From contig JAEELW010000144.1 in assembly GCA_016282915.1 (NCBI GenBank), positions 37,364-101,363 on the forward strand: DNA of 64,000 bases. The letters run 5' to 3'. Source of the stretch: Lachnospiraceae bacterium (GTDB taxonomy: Bacteria > Bacillota > Clostridia > Lachnospirales > Lachnospiraceae). This document shows, piece by piece, positions 9,582 through 18,837 of the stretch; position 1 is the first letter of the stretch, and each line of letters begins with the position of its first letter. Below the pieces are notes generated by a model. That model searched no databases. It was not told where the DNA came from and saw only the letters and a program-made list of their open reading frames with translations. A program made the translations under genes and the position numbers.

Positions 9582-10250
9582 TCAGCGGATCTGCCAGTCG
9601 ACGGGCTCCACCCCGTGGCTTTTCAAAAACTCATTGCATTTGCTGAAATGACGGCAGCCGAAAAATCCGCGGTATGCCGACAGCGGACTCGGATGCGGCG
9701 CCTTGAGGATCAGGTGCTTCGGATTCTTCAGCATCTCACTCTTCTTCTGCGCGGGACTCCCCCATAAAAGAAAGACCATCGGCCGGTCCTCCTTATCGAG
9801 GATTTCGATGATCGCATCCGTAAACTGTTCCCAGCCGATACCGCGATGGGAAAAGGCTTCGTGCGCACGCACGGTCAGCACCGTATTGAGGAGCAGCACT
9901 CCCTGCTCCGCCCATGCCTTGAGATTGCCGTGCTGCGGGATATCGCAGCCCAGATCGTCATGAAGCTCCTGATAGATATTCACAAGCGAAGGCGGGATCT
10001 TTACGCCTTCCGGAACGGAAAAACAAAGCCCCTGCGCCTGTCCCGGCTCGTGATAGGGATCCTGTCCCAGGATCACGACCTTTACTTTACTCAAAGGCGT
10101 CAGGTGCATTGCGGTGAAGATCTCTTCCTTGGGCGGAAAGATCCTTCGGCTTCCGTATTCCTGTACAACTGTTTCACGCAAACGACGATAATAAGGTTTG
10201 CGGAATTCCGGCGAAAGCGCCGCCTGCCATTCTCCCGAGAGCGCCGGCAT
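9582..10250 (-). CDS. ung: Uracil-DNA glycosylase
   Basis: Ung removes uracil from DNA to start base-excision repair. The 222-residue family-1 enzyme shows the water-activating motif GQDPYHEPGQAQGLCFSV (about residues 64-81), the uracil-binding LLWG segment and the catalytic/DNA-intercalating loop HPSPLSAYRGFFG. It starts at ATG 10250 with AGAGGAGG eight bases upstream. It lies 38 bp downstream of hisF on the same strand and is probably co-transcribed with hisH and hisF. An inverted repeat GATCCGC/GCGGATC overlaps its last codons (about 9571-9592). Confidence 0.96.
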   Translation of the reverse strand: MPALSGEWQAALSPEFRKPYYRRLRETVVQEYGSRRIFPPKEEIFTAMHLTPLSKVKVVILGQDPYHEPGQAQGLCFSVPEGVKIPPSLVNIYQELHDDLGCDIPQHGNLKAWAEQGVLLLNTVLTVRAHEAFSHRGIGWEQFTDAIIEILDKEDRPMVFLLWGSPAQKKSEMLKNPKHLILKAPHPSPLSAYRGFFGCRHFSKCNEFLKSHGVEPVDWQIR

Positions 10251-10288
10251 TGTTATTTCCTCCTCTGTATGCTTCTCGTATCCGGCTC

Positions 10289-11047
10289 CTAAATACGGAC
10301 CGGGATCCCCTTCTCCCGGAGGAACGACTTCACATCCGCGATCCTCAGTTCTTTAAAGTGGAAGAGCGATGCAGCCAGCGCGGCATCTGCCTTTCCTTCG
10401 GTAAGCGCATCATAGAAATGCTCCATGGTCCCCGCACCGCCGGAAGCGATGACCGGTACCGGAACCGCTTCGGAAATGCGCCGGGTCAGTTCCAGATCAT
10501 AGCCGGCCTTGGTCCCGTCGCAGTCCATGCTGGTAAGCAGGATCTCGCCGGCTCCGAGTTCGCAGCCCTTTATCGCCCATTCCACGGCATCGATGCCGCA
10601 GTCGATACGTCCGCCATTTTTATAAATGTTCCAGCCGCCGTCTTCACGCCTTTTCGCGTCAATGGCCAGCACCACACACTGACTGCCGAAGCGGTCCGCC
10701 GCATCGGCGATAAGCCGCGGATTCTGTATCGCGGCGCTGTTTACCGAGACCTTGTCGGCTCCGGAACGCAGGATCTCCTTGAAATCATCCACAGTACGTA
10801 TCCCTCCGCCTACCGTGAAGGGAATGAACACCTTTTCCGCAACGCGGCGCACCATATCCGTTACGGTAGCCCGTGCATCGGAGGATGCGGTGATATCCAG
10901 AAATACCAGTTCATCGGCGCCCTCGGCATCATAGGCCGCAGCGATCTCCACCGGATCACCGGCGTCGACCAGATTCACGAAATTGACTCCCTTTACCACC
11001 CGTCCGCCGTTTACGTCCAGACAGGGGATGATCCTCTTGGTATACAT
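10289..11047 (-). CDS. hisF: Imidazole glycerol phosphate synthase, cyclase subunit
   Basis: HisF uses ammonia made by HisH to convert PRFAR to imidazole glycerol phosphate and AICAR in histidine synthesis. The 252-residue TIM barrel shows the catalytic Asp in [17 protein letters not shown] and the second in [16 protein letters not shown]. The stop codon is TAG, which shows that TAG terminates translation in this genome. It follows hisH with one base between them. No other his genes are in the window, so the rest of the pathway is encoded elsewhere. Confidence 0.97.
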   Translation of the reverse strand: MYTKRIIPCLDVNGGRVVKGVNFVNLVDAGDPVEIAAAYDAEGADELVFLDITASSDARATVTDMVRRVAEKVFIPFTVGGGIRTVDDFKEILRSGADKVSVNSAAIQNPRLIADAADRFGSQCVVLAIDAKRREDGGWNIYKNGGRIDCGIDAVEWAIKGCELGAGEILLTSMDCDGTKAGYDLELTRRISEAVPVPVIASGGAGTMEHFYDALTEGKADAALAASLFHFKELRIADVKSFLREKGIPVRI

Positions 11048-11048
11048 A

Positions 11049-11654
11049 TCATAACTCCATAAAATTCTTCAGTATGTGCAGGCCCACGCGTGAACTCTTT
11101 TCCGGATGGAACTGCGTTGCGAAAACGTTATCTTTTTCCACGGCTGCATGGATATGCACGCCGTATTCCGTACTCGCCGTCACCAGCTGCGGATCTTCGC
11201 TTTCCAGATAATAGGAATGTACGAAATATACGTAACTGCCTTCGTCAAGCCCGTGAAGCAGGCGGCTCTCCCGCTCCAGATGCAGGCTGTTCCAGCCGAT
11301 CTGCGGCACCTTCAGCCCGTCGGACGCCGGAATGCGCTTTATCTTTCCCGGAAATACTTTCAGACCTTCCGCTTCCGGGCTCTCCTCGCTGCCGTCAAAC
11401 AGAAGCTGCAGCCCTACGCAGATCGCCAGAAAAGGCCTGCCGCTTTCGATCACGCTGTGTATCGTTTTTTCCAGCCCAAAACTTTTCAGCTTTTCCACGG
11501 CATCGCCAAACACGCCCACACCAGGCAGCACCACCTTCTCGGCCGCTTCGATCAGCGCCGGATCACGGCTTAAGACCGCATCCCCGCCCAGTGCGCGAAA
11601 GGCATTCTCCACGCTCTTGATATTTCCCGCATCATAATCAACGATCGCTATCAT
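11049..11654 (-). CDS. hisH: Imidazole glycerol phosphate synthase, glutaminase subunit
   Basis: HisH is the class-I glutamine amidotransferase that feeds ammonia to HisF. The 201-residue protein has the oxyanion segment [10 protein letters not shown], the nucleophile Cys in [18 protein letters not shown] and the His-Glu pair in [10 protein letters not shown]. It is immediately upstream of hisF, so the two subunits of the heterodimer are made together. Confidence 0.97.
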   Translation of the reverse strand: MIAIVDYDAGNIKSVENAFRALGGDAVLSRDPALIEAAEKVVLPGVGVFGDAVEKLKSFGLEKTIHSVIESGRPFLAICVGLQLLFDGSEESPEAEGLKVFPGKIKRIPASDGLKVPQIGWNSLHLERESRLLHGLDEGSYVYFVHSYYLESEDPQLVTASTEYGVHIHAAVEKDNVFATQFHPEKSSRVGLHILKNFMEL

Positions 11655-11829
11655 AATGATCCCTTTATCCTTTTAATTCCTGCAGGCCCGATCCGCTGCC
11701 TCTTCCGCTATCTTTCCGCGTTATATACTGTCCGGCCGCCCCTTTGCCTGCATCGTCCGTTATACCCGCGAACACAATTATCCGCCGATTTCAGTTTGTC
11801 TCCGCGGTATATGCCTTTAAACCGGACTG
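11655..11829. other. Intergenic region between hisH and the acidic repeat protein
   Basis: This 175-bp gap must hold the promoter of the hisH-hisF-ung group. On the minus strand a TATAAC lies near 11772 and a TATATAAC near 11721, both without a convincing -35. I see no hairpin with a T-run and no gene. Confidence 0.3.
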
Positions 11830-14800
11830 TTAAAACTGCTCACTTTCGATCCTGAGTTCCACCGGAGTTTCCGCATTCTCGTCCTGCGGGGGTGCCTGCT
11901 GCCCGTCTGCGGGTGTCTCTCCCTCTGCCGGCTGCTGCTCGAGGCCTCCGTTTTCGATATAATCCCGCTCTTCCGGCAGAAGATCCGGCAACTCCTCTTC
12001 CGCCTCCGGTACCGACTCCTCTTCGAGGTTCAGACCATAATCCTCAAAGATCGCTTCTTTCATGGGCCGGTATGGCTGTCCGTTTACGGCCGCTTCGATC
12101 TTTCCGGTATAATCCGCCTCGGAATAGTGCAGCGTTTCCAAAGCTTCCGTCTCACTGATCCCGTATACGGACGAAAGCGCATCCAGTATCTTATTGCGTA
12201 TCACCATCGCCTCGATGCTCACATCCAGCTCTTCGGCTTCCGCTTCCAGTTCATTGTATCGCTTCAGCCCCTGCAGCAGTGCATCCAGCGCCTCTTTCTC
12301 CATTCCCATGGAACGGTAATGTTCGAAGGATTCGTATTTCCGGTCCAGCATCACCAGCAGACGGGAACGACGGTAAAGCACGCGGTCACTGTCATTCAGT
12401 TCCTTGCCATACATGGAAAGGAAGGCGGTCTTGTAATCCTCGTTATAGAATGCGTCTCTGGCCGACTGCATATTCATCAGCACCGGCACATAGGAGGTGA
12501 CCACCACCAGTGCAACCAGAATGGAAAATGCCAGGAACATTGTCCGCCGGATATACTTCTTCGGAATGCGTTTCCCGTTGTCGGGTTCTTCCTTCTTTTC
12601 CTTCTTCGGCTTGACCTTCTTTTCTTTCTTGGGTTTTTCTTTCTTTTCCTTTTTGGGCTTTTCCTTCTTTTCCTTTTTCTTTTTGCCCTTGCCTTCGTCT
12701 CCTTCGGCATCGATCTCGCTCAGGATCGCGGCATTTTCGTCGCTGAGCTTTGTTTCCCCGGCCTCCTTGGGCTGGGCTTTTTCTTCATCCTCTTCCGGCT
12801 CGGCAGTCAGCGCACTGAAAAGTCTTGCAAAGAAGCCCGGTTTCTTCTCACGCTTCTCTTTCTCCTCGCCTTCTTCTCCGTCCTTTTTCTTTTCTTTCTT
12901 CTTTTTCTCTTTCTTTTCTTTTTTCTTCTTTTCCTTTTTCTTCTTTCCGCCTTCCTCTTCTCCCTCAGGCGTTTCGTTCGATTCCAGCAGACTCTCGTCT
13001 ACCAGTTCGTTATTATCCGACTTCTGCAGCAGATTTCCGATATCGCTCAGATCCACGTCATCTTCGCCCAGCGTAGCCAGCAGGGCCGCCACATCGTCTC
13101 CATCGTCCACCGGAAGTCCGTCCGCTTCGTTCGCTCCCGCCTCGGCAAGCTTCATCTGGGCCTCGATATCATCCAGTCCCATGTCCATGGAAAAGTCATC
13201 GCTGCCCGTATCATCTGCCGCCGATGCCAGCAGCTTCTCGATCTCGGCGTCCTCATCACCCGTTCCGTTCAGAAGTGCTGCCATCTCCTCCAGGCTGCTG
13301 TCATCTCCGGCCTCCGCAGCCGCTTCGCCTGTCGGGGGCGGCGTGACGCCTCCGCCGATCACGGTATCGGAATCGCCGTTTGCGGCAAAGAGTGCCGCAA
13401 TATCATCCGTGCTCAGGGATTCCCCACCATCTGAAGAAACAGGGGCAGGCTCCTCTTCCGCGGGAGTTTCCTCTGTTGCAGGCTCTTCCCCGGCGGGCTC
13501 GTCTCCCATTGACGCCAACAGCGCCGCAATATCATCCGGCGACATCATCTTATTCGGATCGTCGCTCACCGCAGGCGCGGGTTCTTCCTCTACGGCAGGC
13601 TCCTCCTCGGGGGGTGCTTCTTCCGCGACAGACTCTTCTTCCGCGGCCGCATCGTCTCCCATCGACGCCAACAGCGCCGCAATATCATCCGGCGACATCA
13701 TCTTATTCGGATCGTCGCTCACCGCAGGCGCGGGGACCGCTTCCTCTTCTGCAGGCTCCTCGGGGGCAGCTTCTTCTGCAGGCTCTTCTTCTGCGGCGGG
13801 CTCGTCTCCCATCGACGCCAACAGCGCCGCGATATCATCCGGCGACATCATTTTATTCGGATCGTCGCTCACCGCAGGCGCGGGTTCTTCCGCAGGAACT
13901 TCCTCTGTTGCAGGCTCTTCTTCCGCAAGCGGCTCTTCCGCGATCTCAGGCACTTCTTCCGCGACCGGCTCTTCTTCTGCGGCGGGCTCGTCTCCCATTG
14001 ACGCCAATAACGCCGCAATATCATCCGGCGACATCATCTTATTCGGATCGTCGCTCACCGCAGGCGCGGGGTTTTCCTCTACGGCAGGCTCCTCTTCTGC
14101 AAGCGGCTCTTCCTCGATCTCAGGTACTTCTTCCGCGACAGTCTCTTCTTCCGCGGCCGCATCGTCTCCCATTGACGCCAATAACGCCGCGATATCATCC
14201 GCCGACATCATTTTATTCGGATCGTCGCTCACCGCAGGCGCGGGCGCAGGGTCTTCCGCAGGAACTTCCTCTGTTGCAGGCTCTTCTTCTGCAAGCGGTT
14301 CTTCCTCGATCTCAGGTACTTCTTCCGCGACCGGTTCTTCCTCCGCAGGCTCTTCTTCATACGCAGCCAGCTCTTCCTCTACGACAGGCTCTTCTTCTAT
14401 CTCAGGTATTTCTTCCGCGACCGGTTCTTCCTCGGTCACAGGTATTTCTTCCGCAGGCAGTTCTTCCTCAGCGGCTGGCTCTTCTTCATACGCAGCAATC
14501 TCTTCTGCTTCCGGCTCTTCCTCGATCTCAGGTACTTCTTCCGTGACCGGCTCTTCCTCGATCTCTGATACTTCTTCCGCGACCGGTTCTTCTTCGATCC
14601 CGGGTACTTCTTCCGCGACCGGCTCTTCCTCGGTCACAGGTATTTCTTCCGCAGGCAGTTCTTCCTCTGCGGCAGGCTCTTCTTCAAACGCAGCAATCTC
14701 TTCTGCTTCCGGCTCTTCCTCGGTCACAGGTATTTCTTCCGCAGGCAGTTCTTCCTCTGCGGCTGGCTCTTCTTCATACGCAGCAATCTCTTCTGCTTCC

Positions 14801-16044
14801 GGCTCTTCCTCGATCTCAGGTACTTCTTCCGTGTCCGGTTCTTCTTCGATCTCAGGTATCTCTTCCGCGACCGGTTCTTCCTCGGTCACAGGCTCTTCTT
14901 CGGCAACCGGTTCTTCCTCGATCTCAGGCTCTTCTTCAACCGGCTCTTCCTCCGCGGGCAGTTCCTCCGCTACGGCAGGCTCTCCTTCGACTTCAAAGAC
15001 TTCCTCTACTCCCGGCGTCTCTTCAACTACCGGTTCTTCTTCAACCAGAGGTATATCTTCTACAATCGGTTCTTCCTCGACCACCGATGCTTCTTCAAAC
15101 GGCTCCTCTTCAACTAAAAGGGCATCCTCAACTGCCGGTTCTTCCCCTGGCAGAGACTCTTCTGCTGCAGCATCCTCCGCTTCCATCGAAGCCAGAAGCG
15201 CTTCAAAATCCATCTGCATCGGATCTGCCGCTTTTCTCTTCTTCGGTAAAAATTCTTTTTTCGGCAGTAGCTTTTCTTCTTTGGGCACCGGCTCCTCTTC
15301 AGCTATCGCCTCTTCCTCCACAGATGCATCTACTGCCTCAGAAGCCTCTTCTGCTGCTTCTTCTTCGTACTCCGCTTCACCCTCGTATTCCGGCTCTTCT
15401 TCGTACTCTGCTTCACCCTCAAATTCCGGCTCTTCTTCGTACTCCGCTTCACCCTCAAATTCCGGCTCTTCTTCGTACTCCGCTTCACCCTCGTATTCCG
15501 GCTCTTCCTCGTACTCCGCTTCACCCTCGTATTCCGGCTCTTCTTCGTACTCCGCTTCAGCCTCATATTCCGGCTCTTCTTCGTACTCCGCTTCACCCTC
15601 ATATTCCGGCTCTTCTTCGTACTTCGCTCCAGCCTCATATTCCGGCTCTTCTTCGTACGCCACTTCCTCTTCTGCTGCCGGCTCTTCTTCCCAAGCAGAC
15701 TCTTCTTCCCGGAGTGCCGCCTCTTTTTCGTGATCGTCCAGTTCTATGCCGGATACCACTTCAGCGATCTGGCGGAAAGAGGGCAATACAAAATCATCGT
15801 CAGCTTTTTTGCTGACGTTCACCGTTTCAGGCTTTCTTCCGACTATCGAAAAAAACTCCGGATTTTTCTCCGAAGGCTCCGAAGCTTTTTTCTCCTCCTC
15901 ACCCCGGGATTCCTTCTTTTCCCCGTCCTTCCCGGACCGGTTTTTTCCGGAATCCTTTCTGTTCCTGTCGGAGGGATCTGTCTTCTGCATCTGTTGTTGT
16001 GCTGCCCGCAGCAGCTGGTCCAGATAATCCTCTTCCGATGCCAT
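11830..16044 (-). CDS. Giant acidic membrane protein with repeated FliM/FliN-like motifs
   Basis: I do not recognise this 1404-residue protein as a named family. From the N-terminus: a short amphipathic helix (SEEDYLDQLLRAAQQQ); about eight 12-residue repeats of the YEEEPEYEGEAE type (15366-15665); some 350 residues of imperfect EEEPVAEE repeats; five near-identical blocks of SDDPNKMMSPDDIAALLASMGD separated by Glu/Ala/Pro linkers (13507-14230) plus degenerate copies (LSTDDIAALFAANGD, LEEMAALLNG); two Lys/Glu blocks; one transmembrane helix (about 1166-1189); and a 214-residue helical TPR-like C-terminal region. The topology implied is a cytoplasmic acidic tail of over 1100 residues with the C-terminal domain outside. 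The repeated block resembles the LSQDEIDALL element at the N-termini of FliM and FliN/FliY, which in FliM binds phosphorylated CheY; that link is inference. The start is the first ATG; a TTG three codons upstream is also possible. No clear Shine-Dalgarno is visible. Confidence 0.85.
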   Translation of the reverse strand: MASEEDYLDQLLRAAQQQMQKTDPSDRNRKDSGKNRSGKDGEKKESRGEEEKKASEPSEKNPEFFSIVGRKPETVNVSKKADDDFVLPSFRQIAEVVSGIELDDHEKEAALREEESAWEEEPAAEEEVAYEEEPEYEAGAKYEEEPEYEGEAEYEEEPEYEAEAEYEEEPEYEGEAEYEEEPEYEGEAEYEEEPEFEGEAEYEEEPEFEGEAEYEEEPEYEGEAEYEEEAAEEASEAVDASVEEEAIAEEEPVPKEEKLLPKKEFLPKKRKAADPMQMDFEALLASMEAEDAAAEESLPGEEPAVEDALLVEEEPFEEASVVEEEPIVEDIPLVEEEPVVEETPGVEEVFEVEGEPAVAEELPAEEEPVEEEPEIEEEPVAEEEPVTEEEPVAEEIPEIEEEPDTEEVPEIEEEPEAEEIAAYEEEPAAEEELPAEEIPVTEEEPEAEEIAAFEEEPAAEEELPAEEIPVTEEEPVAEEVPGIEEEPVAEEVSEIEEEPVTEEVPEIEEEPEAEEIAAYEEEPAAEEELPAEEIPVTEEEPVAEEIPEIEEEPVVEEELAAYEEEPAEEEPVAEEVPEIEEEPLAEEEPATEEVPAEDPAPAPAVSDDPNKMMSADDIAALLASMGDDAAAEEETVAEEVPEIEEEPLAEEEPAVEENPAPAVSDDPNKMMSPDDIAALLASMGDEPAAEEEPVAEEVPEIAEEPLAEEEPATEEVPAEEPAPAVSDDPNKMMSPDDIAALLASMGDEPAAEEEPAEEAAPEEPAEEEAVPAPAVSDDPNKMMSPDDIAALLASMGDDAAAEEESVAEEAPPEEEPAVEEEPAPAVSDDPNKMMSPDDIAALLASMGDEPAGEEPATEETPAEEEPAPVSSDGGESLSTDDIAALFAANGDSDTVIGGGVTPPPTGEAAAEAGDDSSLEEMAALLNGTGDEDAEIEKLLASAADDTGSDDFSMDMGLDDIEAQMKLAEAGANEADGLPVDDGDDVAALLATLGEDDVDLSDIGNLLQKSDNNELVDESLLESNETPEGEEEGGKKKKEKKKKEKKEKKKKEKKKDGEEGEEKEKREKKPGFFARLFSALTAEPEEDEEKAQPKEAGETKLSDENAAILSEIDAEGDEGKGKKKKEKKEKPKKEKKEKPKKEKKVKPKKEKKEEPDNGKRIPKKYIRRTMFLAFSILVALVVVTSYVPVLMNMQSARDAFYNEDYKTAFLSMYGKELNDSDRVLYRRSRLLVMLDRKYESFEHYRSMGMEKEALDALLQGLKRYNELEAEAEELDVSIEAMVIRNKILDALSSVYGISETEALETLHYSEADYTGKIEAAVNGQPYRPMKEAIFEDYGLNLEEESVPEAEEELPDLLPEERDYIENGGLEQQPAEGETPADGQQAPPQDENAETPVELRIESEQF
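13507..14230 (-). repeat. Five long coding repeats (SDDPNKMM.DDIAALLASMGD)
   Basis: Five copies of a roughly 66-bp block, nearly identical at the DNA level, lie at about 13507, 13657, 13807, 13996 and 14167, separated by GAG/GCG-rich linkers of varied length. The near-identity of DNA as well as protein points to recent duplication or gene conversion and should make the copy number unstable. Confidence 0.8.
15366..15665 (-). repeat. 36-bp coding tandem repeat (YEEEPEYEGEAE), about eight copies
   Basis: A 36-bp unit is repeated about eight times in frame near the N-terminus of the acidic protein, with Tyr/Phe and Gly/Ala substitutions between copies. The constant spacing and coding frame mark it as a protein minisatellite and not a CRISPR array. 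Confidence 0.85.
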
Positions 16045-16156
16045 TAGATTCAACCAATATAAACAAATACGTAACTGTCCAAAACCCCGTGGTCATGAAC
16101 AGTTACGATTTTAACACAAATGCCTTTCCAAAACAAGTGCGCGCAAGCGCCCCTGC

Positions 16157-16672
16157 TTATTCCGGATCGATCAGATCAACCTGAACCGGTCCCATAGCTT
16201 TCAAGGCCGTCTCATGCGATTCGGGCGTCACGCAGGCACAGAGCTTTCCAAGAACGCAGACACGCACTTCCGGTCCGAAGGCTCTGACAAGAATCGCATT
16301 ACTCAGTACGCAGATCCCCGTACATACTCCGCAGAGATACACTTCATCATAATCTTTGGCAAACTGCCCCAGTTCTACCGAACCGAAGACAGGTTTCCGA
16401 AAGATCTTTTTCGCCTTTTTCGTAAGCTCCTGCAGTTCGGGTATGATCTGCCAGCCCTCGCTCTCCTCGATACAATGCGCTACCGGAAGTTTCTGTCCCT
16501 CCTGGGTCTGCGGATAGTTCTCCTGATGGGTATCCTGCGTAAAGACGATATCCCCGTCAAAGTTTTCCGCATATTTCTTCAGATCCGGAATGATCTGCTG
16601 CGCTTCCTTCGTGCCCAGGCAGCCGGTCACAAAATCATTCTGCATATCGACGATCACAAGAAGTTTTTTCAT
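16157..16672 (-). CDS. Isochorismatase-family cysteine hydrolase, nicotinamidase-like
   Basis: The 171-residue protein probably deamidates nicotinamide to nicotinate for NAD salvage, or hydrolyses a similar amide. The catalytic triad is visible: Asp in VDMQNDFVTG (residue 8), Lys in IFRKPVFGS and Cys in LCGVCTGICVLSNAI. Nicotinamidases also carry metal ligands near residue 50; the TQDTH segment fits. The start at 16672 is set by AGGAGG seven bases upstream (GAGGAGGTATAGCTATG). The context gives no pathway clue; neighbours are redox enzymes. Confidence 0.85.
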   Translation of the reverse strand: MKKLLVIVDMQNDFVTGCLGTKEAQQIIPDLKKYAENFDGDIVFTQDTHQENYPQTQEGQKLPVAHCIEESEGWQIIPELQELTKKAKKIFRKPVFGSVELGQFAKDYDEVYLCGVCTGICVLSNAILVRAFGPEVRVCVLGKLCACVTPESHETALKAMGPVQVDLIDPE

Positions 16673-16784
16673 AGCTATACCTCCTCTTTCAGAAAACACC
16701 TGCCCTTGCATTATACTTCCGTTCTGCCTCATCCGCAAGTTTGTTTTCTGAGAAGTATGGCGCAGCAGCATATGCTGTCAATTT

Positions 16785-16850
16785 ACTATTCAGGCCCGAG
16801 CGCCGCGCTTGCTGACTGGCTGCGGGCCGATACTTTGATCAGCAGGCCGG
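16785..16850 (+). repeat. Dispersed intergenic repeat, copy 2
   Basis: This copy shares ACTRTTCAGRCCCGRGC, GGCTGCGGGCCGATACT and TGATCRGCAGGCC, in order and at the same spacing, with the minus strand of 5668-5745. It sits between the nicotinamidase-like and nitroreductase genes. Confidence 0.6.
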
Positions 16851-16866
16851 TCAAAACTCCGCTCCC

Positions 16867-17391
16867 TCAGATGCAGTATATATAGTTTTCTTTTCTCGGC
16901 GCCGGATCCTTTGCAGCTTCCGCCGCGTAGCCGAGTGCGCAGTGGCCGATCCCCTCATATTCGTCTGTGATACCAAGTTTCTCGAGGATCGCCTTTCCGA
17001 AATCCGATTCGAATTCTTCCTTCGCCCTGTGGATCCAGATGCTGGCGACTCCAAGGCTCTCGGCCGCATTCATGAGATTGCCCATCACGAGCGATCCGTC
17101 ATACACATGCGTAACCACATCCTTTTTTTCCAGAACGATCAGTATGACCGGCGCCCCATAGAACGGGTCAAAACCCTCGCCCCAGCCGCCGATCTTTCTG
17201 TTTTCTTCGGAAAGCGCATCACGCGTAGCTTTATCCGTCACAGCGATGATGATGGGACTCTGCTTGCCCATACCGGTAGCTGCATAGGTTCCGGCCTTCA
17301 GGATCGCCTGAAGTTCTTCATCCTTCACCATATCCGGCTTAAAATTCCTGCAGCTTCTTCTTGATTCCAAAACCTTCAATGTTTCGTTCAT
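16867..17391 (-). CDS. Nitroreductase-family flavoprotein
   Basis: The 174-residue protein belongs to the FMN-dependent nitroreductase superfamily that reduces nitro groups, quinones or flavins with NAD(P)H. The FMN phosphate-binding signature SRRSCRNFKPD is at residues 10-20, followed by LQAILKAGTYAATGMGKQ and a C-terminal GIGHCALGYAAE segment. It has AAAGGAG at the proper distance from ATG 17391 and lies 75 bp downstream of the glutathione peroxidase gene, so co-transcription is likely. The physiological substrate is not predictable. Confidence 0.9.
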   Translation of the reverse strand: MNETLKVLESRRSCRNFKPDMVKDEELQAILKAGTYAATGMGKQSPIIIAVTDKATRDALSEENRKIGGWGEGFDPFYGAPVILIVLEKKDVVTHVYDGSLVMGNLMNAAESLGVASIWIHRAKEEFESDFGKAILEKLGITDEYEGIGHCALGYAAEAAKDPAPRKENYIYCI

Positions 17392-17466
17392 TTTTCGTTC
17401 TCCTTTATGATATTCTTTGCAAACTGCACTGCCCGATCAGAATCACCGCCGGGATCGTATTCCGCT

Positions 17467-18006
17467 TTACAGCAGAGCTTTGATACACTCCTCAACCTTC
17501 TTCATGTCGGCTGTCGGCTCAAATCTCGCCACGACATTTCCTTCACGGTCGATCACAAACTTGGTGAAATTCCACTTGATATCCGGCTTGGAAGCCCAGT
17601 CCGGATCCGCTGCGTTAAACATATTCTCAAGGATGCCCTTAAGCTCATGCTCATCGAAGCCTTCAAAGCCCTTTTGCGCTTTCAGATAGGTGTACAGCGG
17701 AAGCTCGTTCTCACCGTTCACATCCGACTTTTTCATCTGCGGGAAGGTCGTATTAAAATGCAAAGTGCAGAATTCATGGATCTCTTCATCCGTACCGGGG
17801 GCCTGCCCGCCAAACTGATTGCAGGGGATGTCAAGGATCTCGAGTCCTTTGTCGTGATAATCCTTATATAACTGCTCGATCGGCGCATACTGCGGCGTAA
17901 AACCGCAGCCCGTGGCTGTGTTCACCACAAGTATCACTTTTCCCTTATACTCCGCTAGGCTGAGTTTCTCATCTTTTCCCGTGGTCACTTCATAATCGTA
18001 GATCAT
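17467..18006 (-). CDS. Glutathione peroxidase family thiol peroxidase (Cys form)
   Basis: The 179-residue enzyme reduces hydrogen or lipid peroxides; bacterial Cys-type members usually take electrons from thioredoxin and not glutathione. The peroxidatic residue is Cys34 in NTATGCGFTPQY (not selenocysteine: the codon is TGC), with the tetrad partners Gln in CNQFGGQAPG and Trp-Asn in KWNFTKF. AGGAGG precedes ATG 18006. With the downstream nitroreductase it forms a small oxidative-stress pair. Confidence 0.94.
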   Translation of the reverse strand: MIYDYEVTTGKDEKLSLAEYKGKVILVVNTATGCGFTPQYAPIEQLYKDYHDKGLEILDIPCNQFGGQAPGTDEEIHEFCTLHFNTTFPQMKKSDVNGENELPLYTYLKAQKGFEGFDEHELKGILENMFNAADPDWASKPDIKWNFTKFVIDREGNVVARFEPTADMKKVEECIKALL

Positions 18007-18093
18007 TTTTTGTTCCTCCTTTTTTCTCTGCTTTTATTACAGCGCCACTTTGGAGCCTTCGATATCGGCCCGTGTCTGATCCGGCGCTTTGGT

Positions 18094-18750
18094 TCATGAT
18101 CTTTCCTGCACCTCACGATGACCGTTTTTCAAAAATACCGCGATCATCAGGATATAGCATATGGTCTTCGGCAGCATCAGCATCCCGAGCATGGGGATCA
18201 GTCCTGCCCCTACGGCTACCGGGATATAGAATGCGAAGGAAAGAAGTATGCAGATCCAAAGAAGCCCGAAGCCCTTTTCCTTCTTTCTGTTTTTGAAGTA
18301 CAGATAACAGATGAGCGCCCCCAGGATGACAAAGGGTATGTTCCGGAGTATCCCCCAGGTCATATCACTGCTGTTCTCAAACCAGCCGTTCTGCGGAAAG
18401 AAACACAGCGCGATCCTCAGGATCGCCGTACAGCAGATCACGGCGCTCAGATTCATATTCTCTTTTTCTTCGTACAGTCCGATCCAGATCCGGTAAAGCA
18501 GCAAGTAAAATACCGTCATCGTAATGGAGGTGACCAGCTTCCCGACTCCGAGATAAACGCTCATATCTCTATCCAGGAAATAATTCAACACCCGCGGGAT
18601 CAGATGAAAAGCGTCCCCGCAGCCCAATACAACGGCCGCAATACCCATATATCTCTCCGTTTTGCTATCTGCTCTCCTGAGGATAAGACATCCGCTGATC
18701 ACCGCAAACAGGAGATATGCGATATCAAAGCTTGATTCTCCGTACTTCAT
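18094..18750 (-). CDS. Polytopic membrane protein of unknown function
   Basis: The 218-residue protein has about seven hydrophobic segments (for example AYLLFAVISGCLILRR, ITMTVFYLLLYRIWI, AVICCTAILRIALCFF, IPFVILGALICYLYF, LLWICILLSFAFYIPVAV, ICYILMIAVFL) and short basic loops. No catalytic motif is visible. It lies about 90 bp downstream of the Pr6Pr-family gene on the same strand. Confidence 0.75.
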   Translation of the reverse strand: MKYGESSFDIAYLLFAVISGCLILRRADSKTERYMGIAAVVLGCGDAFHLIPRVLNYFLDRDMSVYLGVGKLVTSITMTVFYLLLYRIWIGLYEEKENMNLSAVICCTAILRIALCFFPQNGWFENSSDMTWGILRNIPFVILGALICYLYFKNRKKEKGFGLLWICILLSFAFYIPVAVGAGLIPMLGMLMLPKTICYILMIAVFLKNGHREVQERS

Positions 18751-18837
18751 AGTCTGCCTCCTTAGCTTCCGATACTTTCCGGGATTCCCGTTTTACCGCT
18801 CCGTGCATAATGCTCTTCATAGCTCCCATCCTCTCTG

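Noticed and set aside
15366..15665. Regular 36-bp repeats that could suggest a CRISPR array
   Set aside because: The repeats are contiguous without unique spacers and keep the reading frame of the acidic protein.
12497..15733. A 1078-codon plus-strand open frame rich in Ser opposite the acidic protein
   Set aside because: It is the mirror of GAG/GCG-rich codons on the minus strand. It has no Shine-Dalgarno, and its composition (Ser/Ala only) follows from the repeats.
17467..18006. Selenocysteine in the glutathione peroxidase
   Set aside because: The catalytic codon is TGC (Cys) and there is no in-frame TGA.
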